Assembly: GCF_020164955.1 (NCBI RefSeq)
Contig: NZ_JAIUHG010000001.1
Coordinates: 62,001 to 126,000 of the forward strand
Reading direction: 5' to 3'
Length of the DNA: 64,000 bases
From: Mesorhizobium sp. CA8
Lineage (GTDB): Bacteria > Pseudomonadota > Alphaproteobacteria > Rhizobiales > Rhizobiaceae
The position numbers and the translations under genes are program-made. Each line of letters opens with the position of its first letter. The first letter of the stretch is position 1. The notes under the pieces were generated by a model, which was not told the origin of the DNA, did no database searches, and saw only the letters and a program-made list of their open reading frames with translations. Positions 1 through 7,778 of this stretch are shown piece by piece.

Positions 1-2
1 CG

Positions 3-140
3 CCTGGCATGTTCGTGCCGCCTTCGCGGGGGATTTCAAGGATGCCCTTCCCGAGAGATGGGCGACAGTTCATTCCGGATAGATGGGGGTACACTTTTGG
101 CCCTTTGCAAGGAGAGCAATGTGCCTTGGAAGGAGTGTAA
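3..140 (+). CDS. possible 3' end of a gene entering from the left edge
   Basis: A plus-strand frame is open from base 3 to a TAA at 138-140. It encodes a tail rich in Phe, Trp and Tyr that ends in LQGEQCALEGV. A second frame (2-82) is also open to a TAG, so the choice is not secure. No start can be seen because the gene would begin outside the window. Codon use is less GC3-biased than in the core genes, as expected for accessory DNA. Nothing identifies a family. It may be chance. Confidence 0.2.
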   Translation, partial: PGMFVPPSRGISRMPFPRDGRQFIPDRWGYTFGPLQGEQCALEGV

Positions 141-163
141 CGTCATGGACGAGCGGTTGAGGG

Positions 164-805
164 TCAGACCGGCTTTTCGGGCGCCCCAAACTCGACAACC
201 GGCTTTGCACCCGGCCGGATGCGATCGGCTTCTGAAGCCCAGATGCGCCAGTGGCTTACTGGGACATCATTTTCGGTACGGTCTCCGCAGCCGCCAGCGA
301 GGAGGTTGCCGAAAACGTAGTCGAACGAATTAGGATTCTGTGGTCGATCGAACCGCAACAGCGCCCTATCCGATGCCAAATACAAGGTGCGCTCCGTGCG
401 TTCGGCGTAGCCGTTCGATGGGAAGCTTTCGGCGCCGTAGACAGGTTCAATCAGCCAGTCTGCGCCATATGAGGCACACGGAATTTTACCATCCGTGATG
501 AGGTATGATGGCCGGTCTACGGCTGGAGACTGCAGTATTCCTACAAGAAATTGCCCGCCTTCCCGGATTTCCAACGTGATGCAGGTTGCATTTCCCCCAC
601 GAAGAGGCATCCGATAAAGCTCGCCAGGTTGCGTATCAGATACCGACTTGTGACCCAATCCAGACAGAAGAACCGCCATATCCACCCCCATTTTTCTCGC
701 CGCGGCAAACTGCCCGTGAGAGGGAAGGAATGTCAATCCTTGAGCGTTGTCGCAGATCTGTCGCTTACATTCCCGTTGCGATCGACGTGCCTTTCGTCGT
801 CGCAA
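164..805 (-). CDS. hypothetical protein, unknown function
   Basis: This is a 213-residue frame on the minus strand. The first 35 or so residues are very basic and low in information. An internal ATG (residue 39, starting MGVDMAVLLSGLGH) is an equally possible start and leaves about 175 residues. The body has protein-like alternation, with blocks such as PGELYRMPLRGG, ITLEIREGG, SYLITDGKIPC and RTLYLASDRALLRFD that could be beta-strands. I recognise no family, signal peptide or membrane segment. Competing plus-strand frames over the same bases are shorter. Lower GC and lack of a recognisable partner fit accessory DNA. Confidence 0.4.
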   Translation of the reverse strand: MRRRKARRSQRECKRQICDNAQGLTFLPSHGQFAAARKMGVDMAVLLSGLGHKSVSDTQPGELYRMPLRGGNATCITLEIREGGQFLVGILQSPAVDRPSYLITDGKIPCASYGADWLIEPVYGAESFPSNGYAERTERTLYLASDRALLRFDRPQNPNSFDYVFGNLLAGGCGDRTENDVPVSHWRIWASEADRIRPGAKPVVEFGAPEKPV

Positions 806-1469
806 TACTCAAAGGGTTCAAAAGTACCCTGCCAAAAATTTGTGATTTAAAAATTGGGTGGTTGCGAAAAACGCAACATGTCACCAAAATGGTTACACCC
901 ACTTAAGACGGGAACGAGGAGGCAGCGGTAACTGCCTCCTCGCCGCGGGTGTCGCTCCGTACTGGAAGGCGGGGTTTGCGACTGTAGTCATTTGCCAGAT
1001 GACGTCGCAAACCCCATCCAGCACTCTCCAATGTACTGAAAACTGAGAGACTCCGCCCGCATAGGCGGGAGTTTCCCACAAGGTTTTTGTTTCTATGTGC
1101 GCGTTCCAAAGACGGCTGGCCGGAATTCCTATCCTGCCACCCTCGCCATGGAAAAAGGCAGGATAGCGACAAAAAAGCTACCGCCGACTATCGCTCATAA
1201 GCTGACGACCACTATGACGCCACATAACGCATAAGAGCGCACCCCGCTTATGATCACCGGCACCGCTAATGAGCCTGGCAGTGCGCGTTGCGCGGAATGC
1301 CCACTTTGGTATCAGGGGCGTTGCGGGCTGGTCTGCCGCTGATTTCAAAAGCCCCGCTTCGGCAGGTTTTCACTATCCGGTCGCGCGCACAATTTTTCGG
1401 CGGCGTGCCCTTATGATGATTTCGGAGCGGCGCTCAAAAGCTCCGCCCTCATCGGAAAGGACGCCGAAA
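806..1469. other. non-coding stretch with several strong stem-loops
   Basis: No convincing gene is seen here. Four inverted repeats follow one another. The first is 916-925/932-941 (10 bp, loop CGGTAA). The second is 971-982/1004-1015 (12 bp, GGGGTTTGCGAC with its complement), with an inner 5-bp stem at 987-991/999-1003. The third is a CCGCC/GGCGG stem near 1053-1071. The fourth is 1129-1138/1157-1166 (10 bp, CTATCCTGCC). None has a following T-run on the plus strand, so they do not read as ordinary terminators. Further right, CATAAG at 1229-1234 pairs with CTTATG near 1248-1253. Confidence 0.5.
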
Positions 1470-1730
1470 ATGATGACTTCGACACTGCCGCCACACGGTG
1501 CGCTTGCGAGTTTTGCGAACCAGATTGCGGAGCGTCACCAACATGTCAGTTTTATCAATGAGCGGTGGCGCGCTTACGAGCCGGTTGTGGCGGGCGATGC
1601 AAAATGCCCCGCGTGCCGCATTCTAAGGAACAAGGCGTCGAATCTAGAAGCCGTTCAGGATGACGACCCCGCCAACTCACGCAGGTATGTTTGCGAAGTT
1701 TGCGGCCAGGAGTTTCGAGTCGGTGTCTAA
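1470..1730 (+). CDS. small zinc-ribbon-like protein, unknown function
   Basis: The predicted protein of about 86 residues ends in two Cys pairs, CPACRILRN and CEVCGQEF, separated by about 25 residues. This is the spacing of a C4 zinc ribbon. The frame can be extended upstream to 1269, but that part is basic and repetitive. The ATG pair at 1470/1473 has a GGAAAGG ribosome-binding site at 1455-1461 and is the better start. The fold is inferred only from the cysteines; a DNA- or RNA-binding role is possible but not shown. The gene stands alone, 75 bp before the 3' end of tRNA-Pro on the opposite strand. Confidence 0.5.
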   Translation: MMTSTLPPHGALASFANQIAERHQHVSFINERWRAYEPVVAGDAKCPACRILRNKASNLEAVQDDDPANSRRYVCEVCGQEFRVGV

Positions 1731-1804
1731 GTCGCGGATTGGCTATAATCTGGCTGCAATTTTATAGCCACCTCTGGGGGAAATGACTAAGCCTTTGATT
1801 TTGT

Positions 1805-1881
<77 letters not shown>

Positions 1882-1935
1882 GACCGGGTGGCGATGTATC
1901 GTGATAACCCCGTGCGGGTCAACCGAATTCGGTGT

Positions 1936-2023
1936 CTATCGCGCAGGTGAAATCGCAAGGGGGATGCCGGCCTTACCAACCGCAATTCGCGTTGGTGCCG
2001 GTACTCCGGTGCGATCGCTCCCC
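1936..2023. repeat. left copy of the 88-89 bp repeat flanking putAbiC
   Basis: This is a second copy of the last 89 bp of the polymerase gene at 3037-3125. Bases 1968-2007 match 3070-3109 exactly (40 nt). The outer part (1936-1967) is diverged and carries a one-base gap but still ends at the same TAG stop: read on the minus strand it encodes LAISPAR-stop, against LAISAAR-stop in the gene. The right end abuts the stop codon of the putAbiC gene at 2027. Confidence 0.85.
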
Positions 2024-2026
2024 TTT

Positions 2027-2938
2027 TCAAGCCACATTGTCATCCGGATCGCCATAAGCCGACGCGTTGAGAAGCGAGTAGTGATCGGTATCGAAAAGCA
2101 GTCGCCTTGGAAGGTTGTCGAACAGCGCATACTTCTCAATGTACGGCCGGAATTTCTTGCCGATATCCGCCACGGAATTGTAAAAGAGTATCACCAATTC
2201 ATAGTCCGAAAGCTGAGCCCGGAGCAGCTTCATATAACGCAAGTCGTTTGGCTGAGCGTTGTCGATGAACTTTACGACATTGAACAGATAGCGAAAATAG
2301 TGACCTAGGTCCTGCTGTCTATCTTCCCAGAATCGACCGTAGGCGCGCTGGATACGTTCCTGAGGTGTGCCGTTTTCATTGTCAAACGCCACATATTTGC
2401 CTCTGAGGGTTGTAGCGAAGAACTTAAAGCAGTCGCGACCTTTAAGGTCTTTATCCTCCCGGCGCTGGATGTCCATCGAATTGACGATGGTATTGTGCAA
2501 GGTAAGCATCTGGAAAAAAGTCGATTCGAAGCTCTCGCGCTTCTGCGATGAAAGCTGTTTCTCAAAAGCCTGCTCTGCCTTTGCAGCCTCTGACCTCGCT
2601 TCCCGGTTGGCATTCTGCTGGAGGATGATGGTCACCAGCAGGCCGACAAAAGTGAAGAACGTCAGGATAGGGTTGATAACCCCTCCGACGAAATCGCCGA
2701 ATCCCGCTAGGTCCTTGATCTCATCAAACTTGGCATAACCAGTTATGAAGATCCCCGCGACGATGATTACTGCCACGAGGAGGATTTTGTAGAAACCGTG
2801 GGCGGAGTCACCGAGCTTCGGAGCAATGATCCCCTCAAACCAGGCGAAGCCAGGCCATCGAGCATCGCCCCGAGTATTTGCCCAAGTGAGCGTGACGAAG
2901 GCAACTATTGCCAACCAGAATATAACCCAGCCGCTCAT
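2027..2938 (-). CDS. putative phage abortive-infection protein (putAbiC family)
   Basis: The 303-residue protein has two N-terminal transmembrane segments (about residues 3-20 and 45-65) and a third hydrophobic stretch near 85-110. A charged coiled-coil-like stretch follows (Q-NANREARSEAAKAEQ). The soluble domain has FFQMLTLHNTIV, DLGHYFRYLFNVVKFID, LLRAQLSDYELVILFYN and EKYALFDNLP. These blocks are the hallmarks of the putative AbiC domain, found in membrane-anchored proteins that abort phage infection. The trigger and killing mechanism of the family are poorly known. The gene is alone, flanked by direct repeats, with a dyad upstream that could control it. GC is lower than in the neighbouring polysaccharide genes, which fits acquisition by transfer. 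Confidence 0.75.
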   Translation of the reverse strand: MSGWVIFWLAIVAFVTLTWANTRGDARWPGFAWFEGIIAPKLGDSAHGFYKILLVAVIIVAGIFITGYAKFDEIKDLAGFGDFVGGVINPILTFFTFVGLLVTIILQQNANREARSEAAKAEQAFEKQLSSQKRESFESTFFQMLTLHNTIVNSMDIQRREDKDLKGRDCFKFFATTLRGKYVAFDNENGTPQERIQRAYGRFWEDRQQDLGHYFRYLFNVVKFIDNAQPNDLRYMKLLRAQLSDYELVILFYNSVADIGKKFRPYIEKYALFDNLPRRLLFDTDHYSLLNASAYGDPDDNVA

Positions 2939-2962
2939 TTCGATTTCCCCCGGGAAAAAGAA

Positions 2963-2992
2963 ATATCAGCCGATATTGCCGGCTGCAATATC
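2963..2992. promoter_or_regulatory. candidate operator upstream of putAbiC
   Basis: There is a perfect 8-bp inverted repeat, GATATTGC (2972-2979) and GCAATATC (2985-2992), with a 5-nt spacer, 33-54 bp upstream of the putAbiC start. It overlaps a second dyad, ATATC (2963-2967) and GATAT (2972-2976). This is a typical place for a repressor site. No repressor gene is seen inside the cassette, so the regulator would have to lie elsewhere. The role is inferred from position only. Confidence 0.4.
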
Positions 2993-3036
2993 ATTGAGGG
3001 TGCGGTGTCGATCCGGAAACGCGAGCCATTCGGCGG

Positions 3037-3125
3037 CTATCTTGCCGCTGAAATTGCCAGCACGGCGATCGGCCTTACCAACCGCAATTCGCGTTGGTGC
3101 CGGTACTCCAGCGCGATCGCCCCCC
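3037..3125. repeat. right copy of the repeat flanking putAbiC
   Basis: This is the last 89 bp of the polymerase gene, including its TAG stop. It is repeated in direct orientation at 1936-2023, enclosing the putAbiC gene. Homology stops on the right at about 3125 and on the left at the stop codon. Confidence 0.85.
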
Positions 3126-4377
3126 ACACCAGGCCGAGCAGCAGGTAGAGATGGCGCCAGTGGTCGATATCGATGAAGGTGCCGAGCCCGATATTGCCGA
3201 GATAGGCGACATAGGCGCAAAGCAGATAGGGCTGCCACGGCCGGTCGCGCAGAAGGATGCGGAAGCCGGCCCCGATCGTCCATAGCGTCAGCATCAGGAA
3301 CGAGACGAAGCCGAGCCAGCCATAATCCATCAGCGCCTTCAGCCAGATGTCGTGCGTGTCCTCGCCATAGATCGTGCCGAAGACCAGCGGGCCGATGCCG
3401 AACGGATGCTCCATCGCCAGTTGAAAGCCAATCGAATAGCGGGCGAAGCGGCCGAGCCGGGCCGAGTCATAGCTCTGCTCGAGTTGCGCGCGCTGCGCGA
3501 ACATGTCCGACACGCCGGGCAACTGCAGGATGACGATGAAGGCGATGACCAGTAGCGCCATGGCCGCGATCGTCATCACCACCACGCGCAGCCGGAATTT
3601 GCCGCTGGCGCTCTGCAGGAAGAGGCACGCGGTGAGCAGCACCGCCGACACGGCGAACATACCCCAGGCGCCGCGCGAGAAGGAGAAGAAGATGCCGGCG
3701 CTGATGATGAGCAGCGGCACGGCCAGAAGCGGCATCCGCGACACCGGGCCGGTGAGCAGCAGGTAGAGCAGGTAGGTGCCGGGCAGCACCAGGAATGGGC
3801 CGAACACGTTCGGGTCCTGGAAGGCGCCGGCGGCGCGGTCGTATTTGGTGAACATTTCCGCGCCCGGAAAGGCATGGAAGTAGCCGGCGATGCCGAGCAG
3901 CGACGTCGCCACCGCCGATACGACATAGGCGATGAAGACCAGCCGATAGAGGCTCGGCTGGACCGAGGTCACCGAAGCGAAGAACACCGCGCTGAAGGCC
4001 AAAAACAGCGAGACGGCGAGATAGAGCGGCGTGTTGGCGAGGTCCGCCATCTGCGTCATGGCGATGATGCCGCCGATGTTCATCGCCACCAGAAGCACCA
4101 GCAAGGGCACGATCGCGCGCGAGATCCGAAGCCCGAACAGCGCCCAGACCGCGATCAGCCCGGCCATGTAGATCTCGTAAGGCGCAGGCTCGCTGATGAC
4201 GAAGCCGGAGAGCAGGATGCCGATGCCGATCGCCGCCGAGGCGATCAGCGAAATCAACTTCGCGTTGACCGCCTGCGGCTGCAATTTGTTGACAGCCTGC
4301 GGCTGCAACTGGTTGACCGCCTGCGGCTGCAACTGGTTGACCGCCCGCGGCTGCAACTCATGGGCGACGGCGCTCAA
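3037..4377 (-). CDS. O-antigen ligase / Wzy-like polysaccharide polymerase
   Basis: The 446-residue integral membrane protein has about eleven hydrophobic segments and one large periplasmic loop containing RAQLEQSYDSARLGRFARYSIG and HPFGIGPLVFG, the pattern of the Wzy/WaaL (O-antigen ligase domain) family. It would polymerise or ligate undecaprenyl-linked sugar units at the inner membrane. The assigned start is a TTG whose bases overlap the TGA of the upstream transferase, so the two are translationally coupled. The N-terminus is a run of four 8-residue repeats encoded by 24-bp repeats, unusual for the family; a start within or after them is possible. Its 3' end is duplicated at 1936-2023. 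Confidence 0.8.
   Translation of the reverse strand: MSAVAHELQPRAVNQLQPQAVNQLQPQAVNKLQPQAVNAKLISLIASAAIGIGILLSGFVISEPAPYEIYMAGLIAVWALFGLRISRAIVPLLVLLVAMNIGGIIAMTQMADLANTPLYLAVSLFLAFSAVFFASVTSVQPSLYRLVFIAYVVSAVATSLLGIAGYFHAFPGAEMFTKYDRAAGAFQDPNVFGPFLVLPGTYLLYLLLTGPVSRMPLLAVPLLIISAGIFFSFSRGAWGMFAVSAVLLTACLFLQSASGKFRLRVVVMTIAAMALLVIAFIVILQLPGVSDMFAQRAQLEQSYDSARLGRFARYSIGFQLAMEHPFGIGPLVFGTIYGEDTHDIWLKALMDYGWLGFVSFLMLTLWTIGAGFRILLRDRPWQPYLLCAYVAYLGNIGLGTFIDIDHWRHLYLLLGLVWGAIALEYRHQRELRLVRPIAVLAISAAR
4265..4360. repeat. four tandem 24-bp repeats in the polymerase 5' end
   Basis: Four exact-length 24-bp units begin TTGACCGCCTGCGGCTGCAA (one has TTGACAGCC, one CCCGCGG). They are in frame and encode four copies of a unit like AVNQLQPQ, with Lys or His/Glu variants. 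They have no spacers, so this is not a CRISPR array. Unit number could vary between strains by slippage. Confidence 0.95.
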
Positions 4378-5909
4378 TAGGCGTTTTCCGTGTTGAGCAG
4401 GCGGATCGGCGTCAGGAACAGGATGCGCAGATCGAACAGCATCGACCAGTTCTCGATGTAATAGAGGTCGTATTCGGTGCGCATGCGGATCTTTTCGTTG
4501 GTGTCCATCTCGCCGCGCCAGCCGTTGATCTGGGCCCAGCCGGTGACGCCGGGCTTGACCTTGTGGCGCGCGAAATAACCGTCGACCACTTCGTTGTAGA
4601 GCAGGTTATGCGACTGCGCGGCGATGGCATGCGGGCGCGGCCCGACCAGCGACAGCGAACCGAACAGCGAGTTGAAGAACTGCGGCAGCTCGTCGATCGA
4701 GGTCTTGCGGATGAAGCGGCCGACGCGGGTGACGCGCGGATCGTTCTTGGTCACCGTCTGCTTGGCGGTCGGATCGGACCGGTCGGTAAACATCGAGCGG
4801 AACTTGTAGACCTCGATGATCTCGTTGTTGAAGCCGTGCCGCTTCTGCTTGAACAGCACGGGACCCTTGCTGTCGAGCTTGATGGCGATCGCGGTGGCGA
4901 GCATCACCGGCGAAAACAGGATGATGCCGACGAGCGAGAAGACGATGTCGAAGGCGCGCTTGGCGACCGAATCCCAGTCGTTGATCGGCTTGTCGAAGAT
5001 GTCGAGCATCGGCACCGAGCCGATATAGGAATAGGCGCGGGGCCTGAACTGCAGCGCGTTCGAGTGCGCCGAGAGCCGGATGTCGACCGGCAGCACCCAG
5101 AGCTTCTTCAGAAGCTGCAGGACGCGCGATTCGGCGGTCAGCGGCAGCGACACGATCAGCATGTCGATGCGCGCGATGCGGGCGAATTCGATGAGCTCGG
5201 AGATCGTGCCCAGCTTCGGATAGCCGGCGACGATCGGCGGCGAGCGCTTGTCGTTGCGGTCGTCGAAGATGCCGCAGATGCGGATGTCGTTGTAAGGCTG
5301 CTTTTCGACCGAGCGGATCAGCTGCTCGGCCGCCTTGCCGCCGCCAACGATAAGAGCGCGGCGCTCCATGCGGCCGTCGCGCGCCCAGCGCCGGATGAGG
5401 CTGGACATCACGAGCCTCAGGCCGAAGATCAGCACGAAGCCGACCACGAACCAGGTGCCGAACAGCAGGCGCGAATAGTCTTCCGACGCCTTGATGGCGA
5501 ACGCGGTGAGCGCCATCAGCGCGAAGCTGCCGGCCCATACAAGCAGTACCCGGCCGAAATTGGCGAGGGGGCGCATCAGCGCCGCGATCTGGTAGCTGTC
5601 GGTGACGTCGAGCAGCACCACGGCCAGGAACGACGTCGCCGCGATAGCCAGTGGATATTGCCAGGCCAGGTAGCTGAAGAAGCCGACATAATAGAAATAG
5701 GCGCCGAGCCCCGACAGGAAGAGCACCGCGAACTCGACCATGCGCAGCACGCCGCTGACCATGATCGGCGACATGGTATCGCGCCGGTACTGCGAGGCGA
5801 CCTGGCGCGCCACATCGTTGATGCCGCCAGGCTTTTCGCCATCGGCGGGAGCATCGTAGTTGCGCACCGCATCCATGGAAAAGCGGTGCGCGGGGTCGAT
5901 CTCATTCAT
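4374..5909 (-). CDS. undecaprenyl-phosphate sugar-phosphate transferase (WcaJ/ExoY type)
   Basis: At 511 residues this is the full length of the WcaJ-type family. The order is a cytosolic N-terminus, four or five membrane segments (about 55-175), a CoA-binding-like Rossmann region (about 185-300, RRALIVGGGKAAEQLI), and the C-terminal bacterial sugar transferase domain (about 315-510). The last contains KRAFDIVFSLVGI, KFRSMF, TSIDELPQ, LVGPRPH and KPGVTGWAQINGWRGE. It should attach the first sugar phosphate, probably glucose-1-P or galactose-1-P, to undecaprenyl phosphate and so start the repeat unit. The stop overlaps the start of the polymerase gene. Confidence 0.9.
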   Translation of the reverse strand: MNEIDPAHRFSMDAVRNYDAPADGEKPGGINDVARQVASQYRRDTMSPIMVSGVLRMVEFAVLFLSGLGAYFYYVGFFSYLAWQYPLAIAATSFLAVVLLDVTDSYQIAALMRPLANFGRVLLVWAGSFALMALTAFAIKASEDYSRLLFGTWFVVGFVLIFGLRLVMSSLIRRWARDGRMERRALIVGGGKAAEQLIRSVEKQPYNDIRICGIFDDRNDKRSPPIVAGYPKLGTISELIEFARIARIDMLIVSLPLTAESRVLQLLKKLWVLPVDIRLSAHSNALQFRPRAYSYIGSVPMLDIFDKPINDWDSVAKRAFDIVFSLVGIILFSPVMLATAIAIKLDSKGPVLFKQKRHGFNNEIIEVYKFRSMFTDRSDPTAKQTVTKNDPRVTRVGRFIRKTSIDELPQFFNSLFGSLSLVGPRPHAIAAQSHNLLYNEVVDGYFARHKVKPGVTGWAQINGWRGEMDTNEKIRMRTEYDLYYIENWSMLFDLRILFLTPIRLLNTENAY

Positions 5910-6008
5910 GGGAACTGTCCGCGAGCTTCGCGGAACTGCATAGCAAAAGAGAGCTAAGAAAGCCTTGACACAACCGGTGGTTTTGGAGTGGTCGGACCAG
6001 CCGCGTAC

Positions 6009-7139
6009 CTACTTTTTCAGCGCGGCGAAATAGGCCTTCTCGATCTCGGCCGCCATCACATCGGCTCCGAACCGGCTTTTGAGTTCGTCTGTCTGCGGCA
6101 TGGCCTTCCGGTACGCGTCGCGGTCGCCGAACACTGTTTCCATTTTGCCCGCAAGCTGCGAGGCATCCGGCCGGATAAGGGCAGGGGAGTCTTCGCCGAA
6201 GATTTCCGGAATGCCGCCGACCGCAGTCGCGATCATCGGCATGCCGGCGGCCAAAGCTTCGAGCACGATATAGGGCATCGCCTCCGCGCGGGATGGCACG
6301 ACAACCAGCCCGGCCAGAGCAAAAGCTTGTCTCGCCGGCATGGGCGGCAGGAATCGGACGTGGCTCTTCAGGCCGAGCCGCTCCACTTGCGCATGGTAGC
6401 GCGGCAGGTCGTCGCCGTCGCCGACCATCACGGCGCTCAACGAACGGCCCAACGCGCTGCCGGCCAAAGCCAGAGCATCGATGAAGATATCCGGACCTTT
6501 CAGATCGCGCATCATGCCGATATATAGAAAATCGGCGGCGTTCGCCGCCGTCGCCACCGGTTCGAATTCGGCGGCGCGCAGGCCGTTATAAACAAGCGCG
6601 TTGGGTATGGGCGGTTCGCCGACCTTGCGGCGATAGGTGTTGCGCTCATAGTCGGAAACGAACAGCAGGCAGTCGGTGAAGCGCGCCATGAAGCGCTCCA
6701 GACCGAAGAACACCTTCCCCGTCGCCGTCGTTTCGTCATAGTGGAGAGAGCCGCCATGCGGCGAATAGAGGCGGGCAACGCTAAACCTTGATACCCGCAA
6801 CAGTGAGCCGAACAGCCGGGCATAGGCGCCACCCTTGGCGCCGTGCCCGTGCAGCACGTCCGGCCGCAATTCCTTGATGATTCGATAGGTGCGCCAGGCC
6901 GAGGCGAGGTCGCCCGGCCCGACATGGCGCTGCATCGGCGTGCGATGGATGCCGAGCGCGAGGCTGTCCTTCATCGCCTCGAACAGCCGCTCCTCATAGT
7001 CGCCGCCGGTGGTCGAGTCGCAGACGATTCCCACCGCATGGCCGGCGGCGACCTGCGCCTCGGTCAGGTCGCGCACATGCCGGAAGATTCCGCCGACAGG
7101 TGAGCGAAAGCAGTGGACGATCCTGAGATTCACCGCCAC
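6009..7139 (-). CDS. glycosyltransferase family 4
   Basis: The 376-residue protein has a GT-B fold of GT4 type. The N-terminal acceptor half starts LRIVHCFRSPVGGIFRHVRDL and contains DVLHGHGAKGGAYARL. The C-terminal donor half contains FLYIGMMRDLKGPDIFIDAL, VVPSRAEAMPYIVLEALAAGMPMIATAVGGIPEIF and the E-x7-E signature. It would add a sugar from a nucleotide donor to the lipid-linked unit on the cytosolic face. The gene is 10 bp downstream of the export lipoprotein gene and about 100 bp before the initiating transferase, in the same direction, so an operon is likely. It is the only classical glycosyltransferase seen in the cluster. Confidence 0.9.
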   Translation of the reverse strand: MAVNLRIVHCFRSPVGGIFRHVRDLTEAQVAAGHAVGIVCDSTTGGDYEERLFEAMKDSLALGIHRTPMQRHVGPGDLASAWRTYRIIKELRPDVLHGHGAKGGAYARLFGSLLRVSRFSVARLYSPHGGSLHYDETTATGKVFFGLERFMARFTDCLLFVSDYERNTYRRKVGEPPIPNALVYNGLRAAEFEPVATAANAADFLYIGMMRDLKGPDIFIDALALAGSALGRSLSAVMVGDGDDLPRYHAQVERLGLKSHVRFLPPMPARQAFALAGLVVVPSRAEAMPYIVLEALAAGMPMIATAVGGIPEIFGEDSPALIRPDASQLAGKMETVFGDRDAYRKAMPQTDELKSRFGADVMAAEIEKAYFAALKK

Positions 7140-7149
7140 GACGGATTTT

Positions 7150-7713
7150 TCAGAACAGGCGTTCGCGGACGTAGACGGTGTCGCCGGGCAGGAGCGGATC
7201 GGATGTCAGCACCCGTCCGGTCATCACCTTGCCGTTGATGTCGCGGGTGATGTCGACGCTCTCTTGATTGGCGCGCGGCGTGAAACCGCCGGCAATGGCG
7301 ACCGCCTTTTGCACCGTGAGTCCCGGCACATAGGAATACTGGCCGGCAGCGCCCACTTCGCCCATGACGAAGATCGGCCGGTAGCGGTCGATTTCGACCG
7401 AAACGTCAGGATCGCGCAGATAGCCTTGGCGCAGCTTGTCGGCGATCTCCTTTTCCAACTGCTGCGCGGTGTGGCCGCGCGCCGGCACCGCGCCGACCAG
7501 CGGGAAGGAGAGATAGCCGGACTGGTCGACGCTGTAGGTGTTGGTCAATCCGTCCTGCTCGAACACCGTGACACGGACGCGATCGCCGGCGCCGAGCCGA
7601 TAGGGTTGGTCGAGCACCTCGTGAAAGGCGGCCGGCGTCGGGCGGTAGCTCGAGCAACCGGTGAGCAGCGACAGGGCAAGCAAAGCGCGAAAGAGGGAAG
7701 CAGTGCTTTTCAT
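7150..7713 (-). CDS. polysaccharide export outer-membrane lipoprotein (Wza/OPX family, short form)
   Basis: The 187-residue protein starts with a lipoprotein signal ending LLTGC-SSY, so Cys20 should be lipidated. A poly-export domain follows (about 40-120: YRLGAGDRVRVTVFEQDGLT, GYLSFPLVGAV, YLRDPDVSVEI) and then one SLBB-like domain (GEVGAAGQYSYVPGLTVQKAVAIAGGF). It is about half the length of E. coli Wza and resembles the short rhizobial exporters. It probably works with the Wzc-like protein at 9990. It begins the minus-strand run glycosyltransferase - initiating transferase - polymerase. Confidence 0.88.
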   Translation of the reverse strand: MKSTASLFRALLALSLLTGCSSYRPTPAAFHEVLDQPYRLGAGDRVRVTVFEQDGLTNTYSVDQSGYLSFPLVGAVPARGHTAQQLEKEIADKLRQGYLRDPDVSVEIDRYRPIFVMGEVGAAGQYSYVPGLTVQKAVAIAGGFTPRANQESVDITRDINGKVMTGRVLTSDPLLPGDTVYVRERLF

Positions 7714-7778
7714 GACCGGCCAGGAACCTTCATCGCTCTTGCCGCAAGCCGCGGCACAACCCCAGGAAAGTGCGACCG

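Noticed and set aside
806..1469. Retron-type RNA reading of the hairpin array
   Set aside because: No reverse transcriptase gene is present in the window next to it.
1936..3125. Insertion-sequence reading of the repeat-flanked unit
   Set aside because: There is no transposase, the flanking sequences are direct and long, and one is gene sequence; this is not an IS with a short target duplication.
4265..4360. Short regularly spaced repeats that might be a CRISPR array
   Set aside because: The units are contiguous with no spacers and lie in frame within a membrane protein gene.
4563..5957. 464-codon frame on the plus strand
   Set aside because: It is the mirror of the well-supported sugar transferase gene on the other strand; very Arg/Glu/Asp-rich and without motifs, as expected from high-GC antisense frames.
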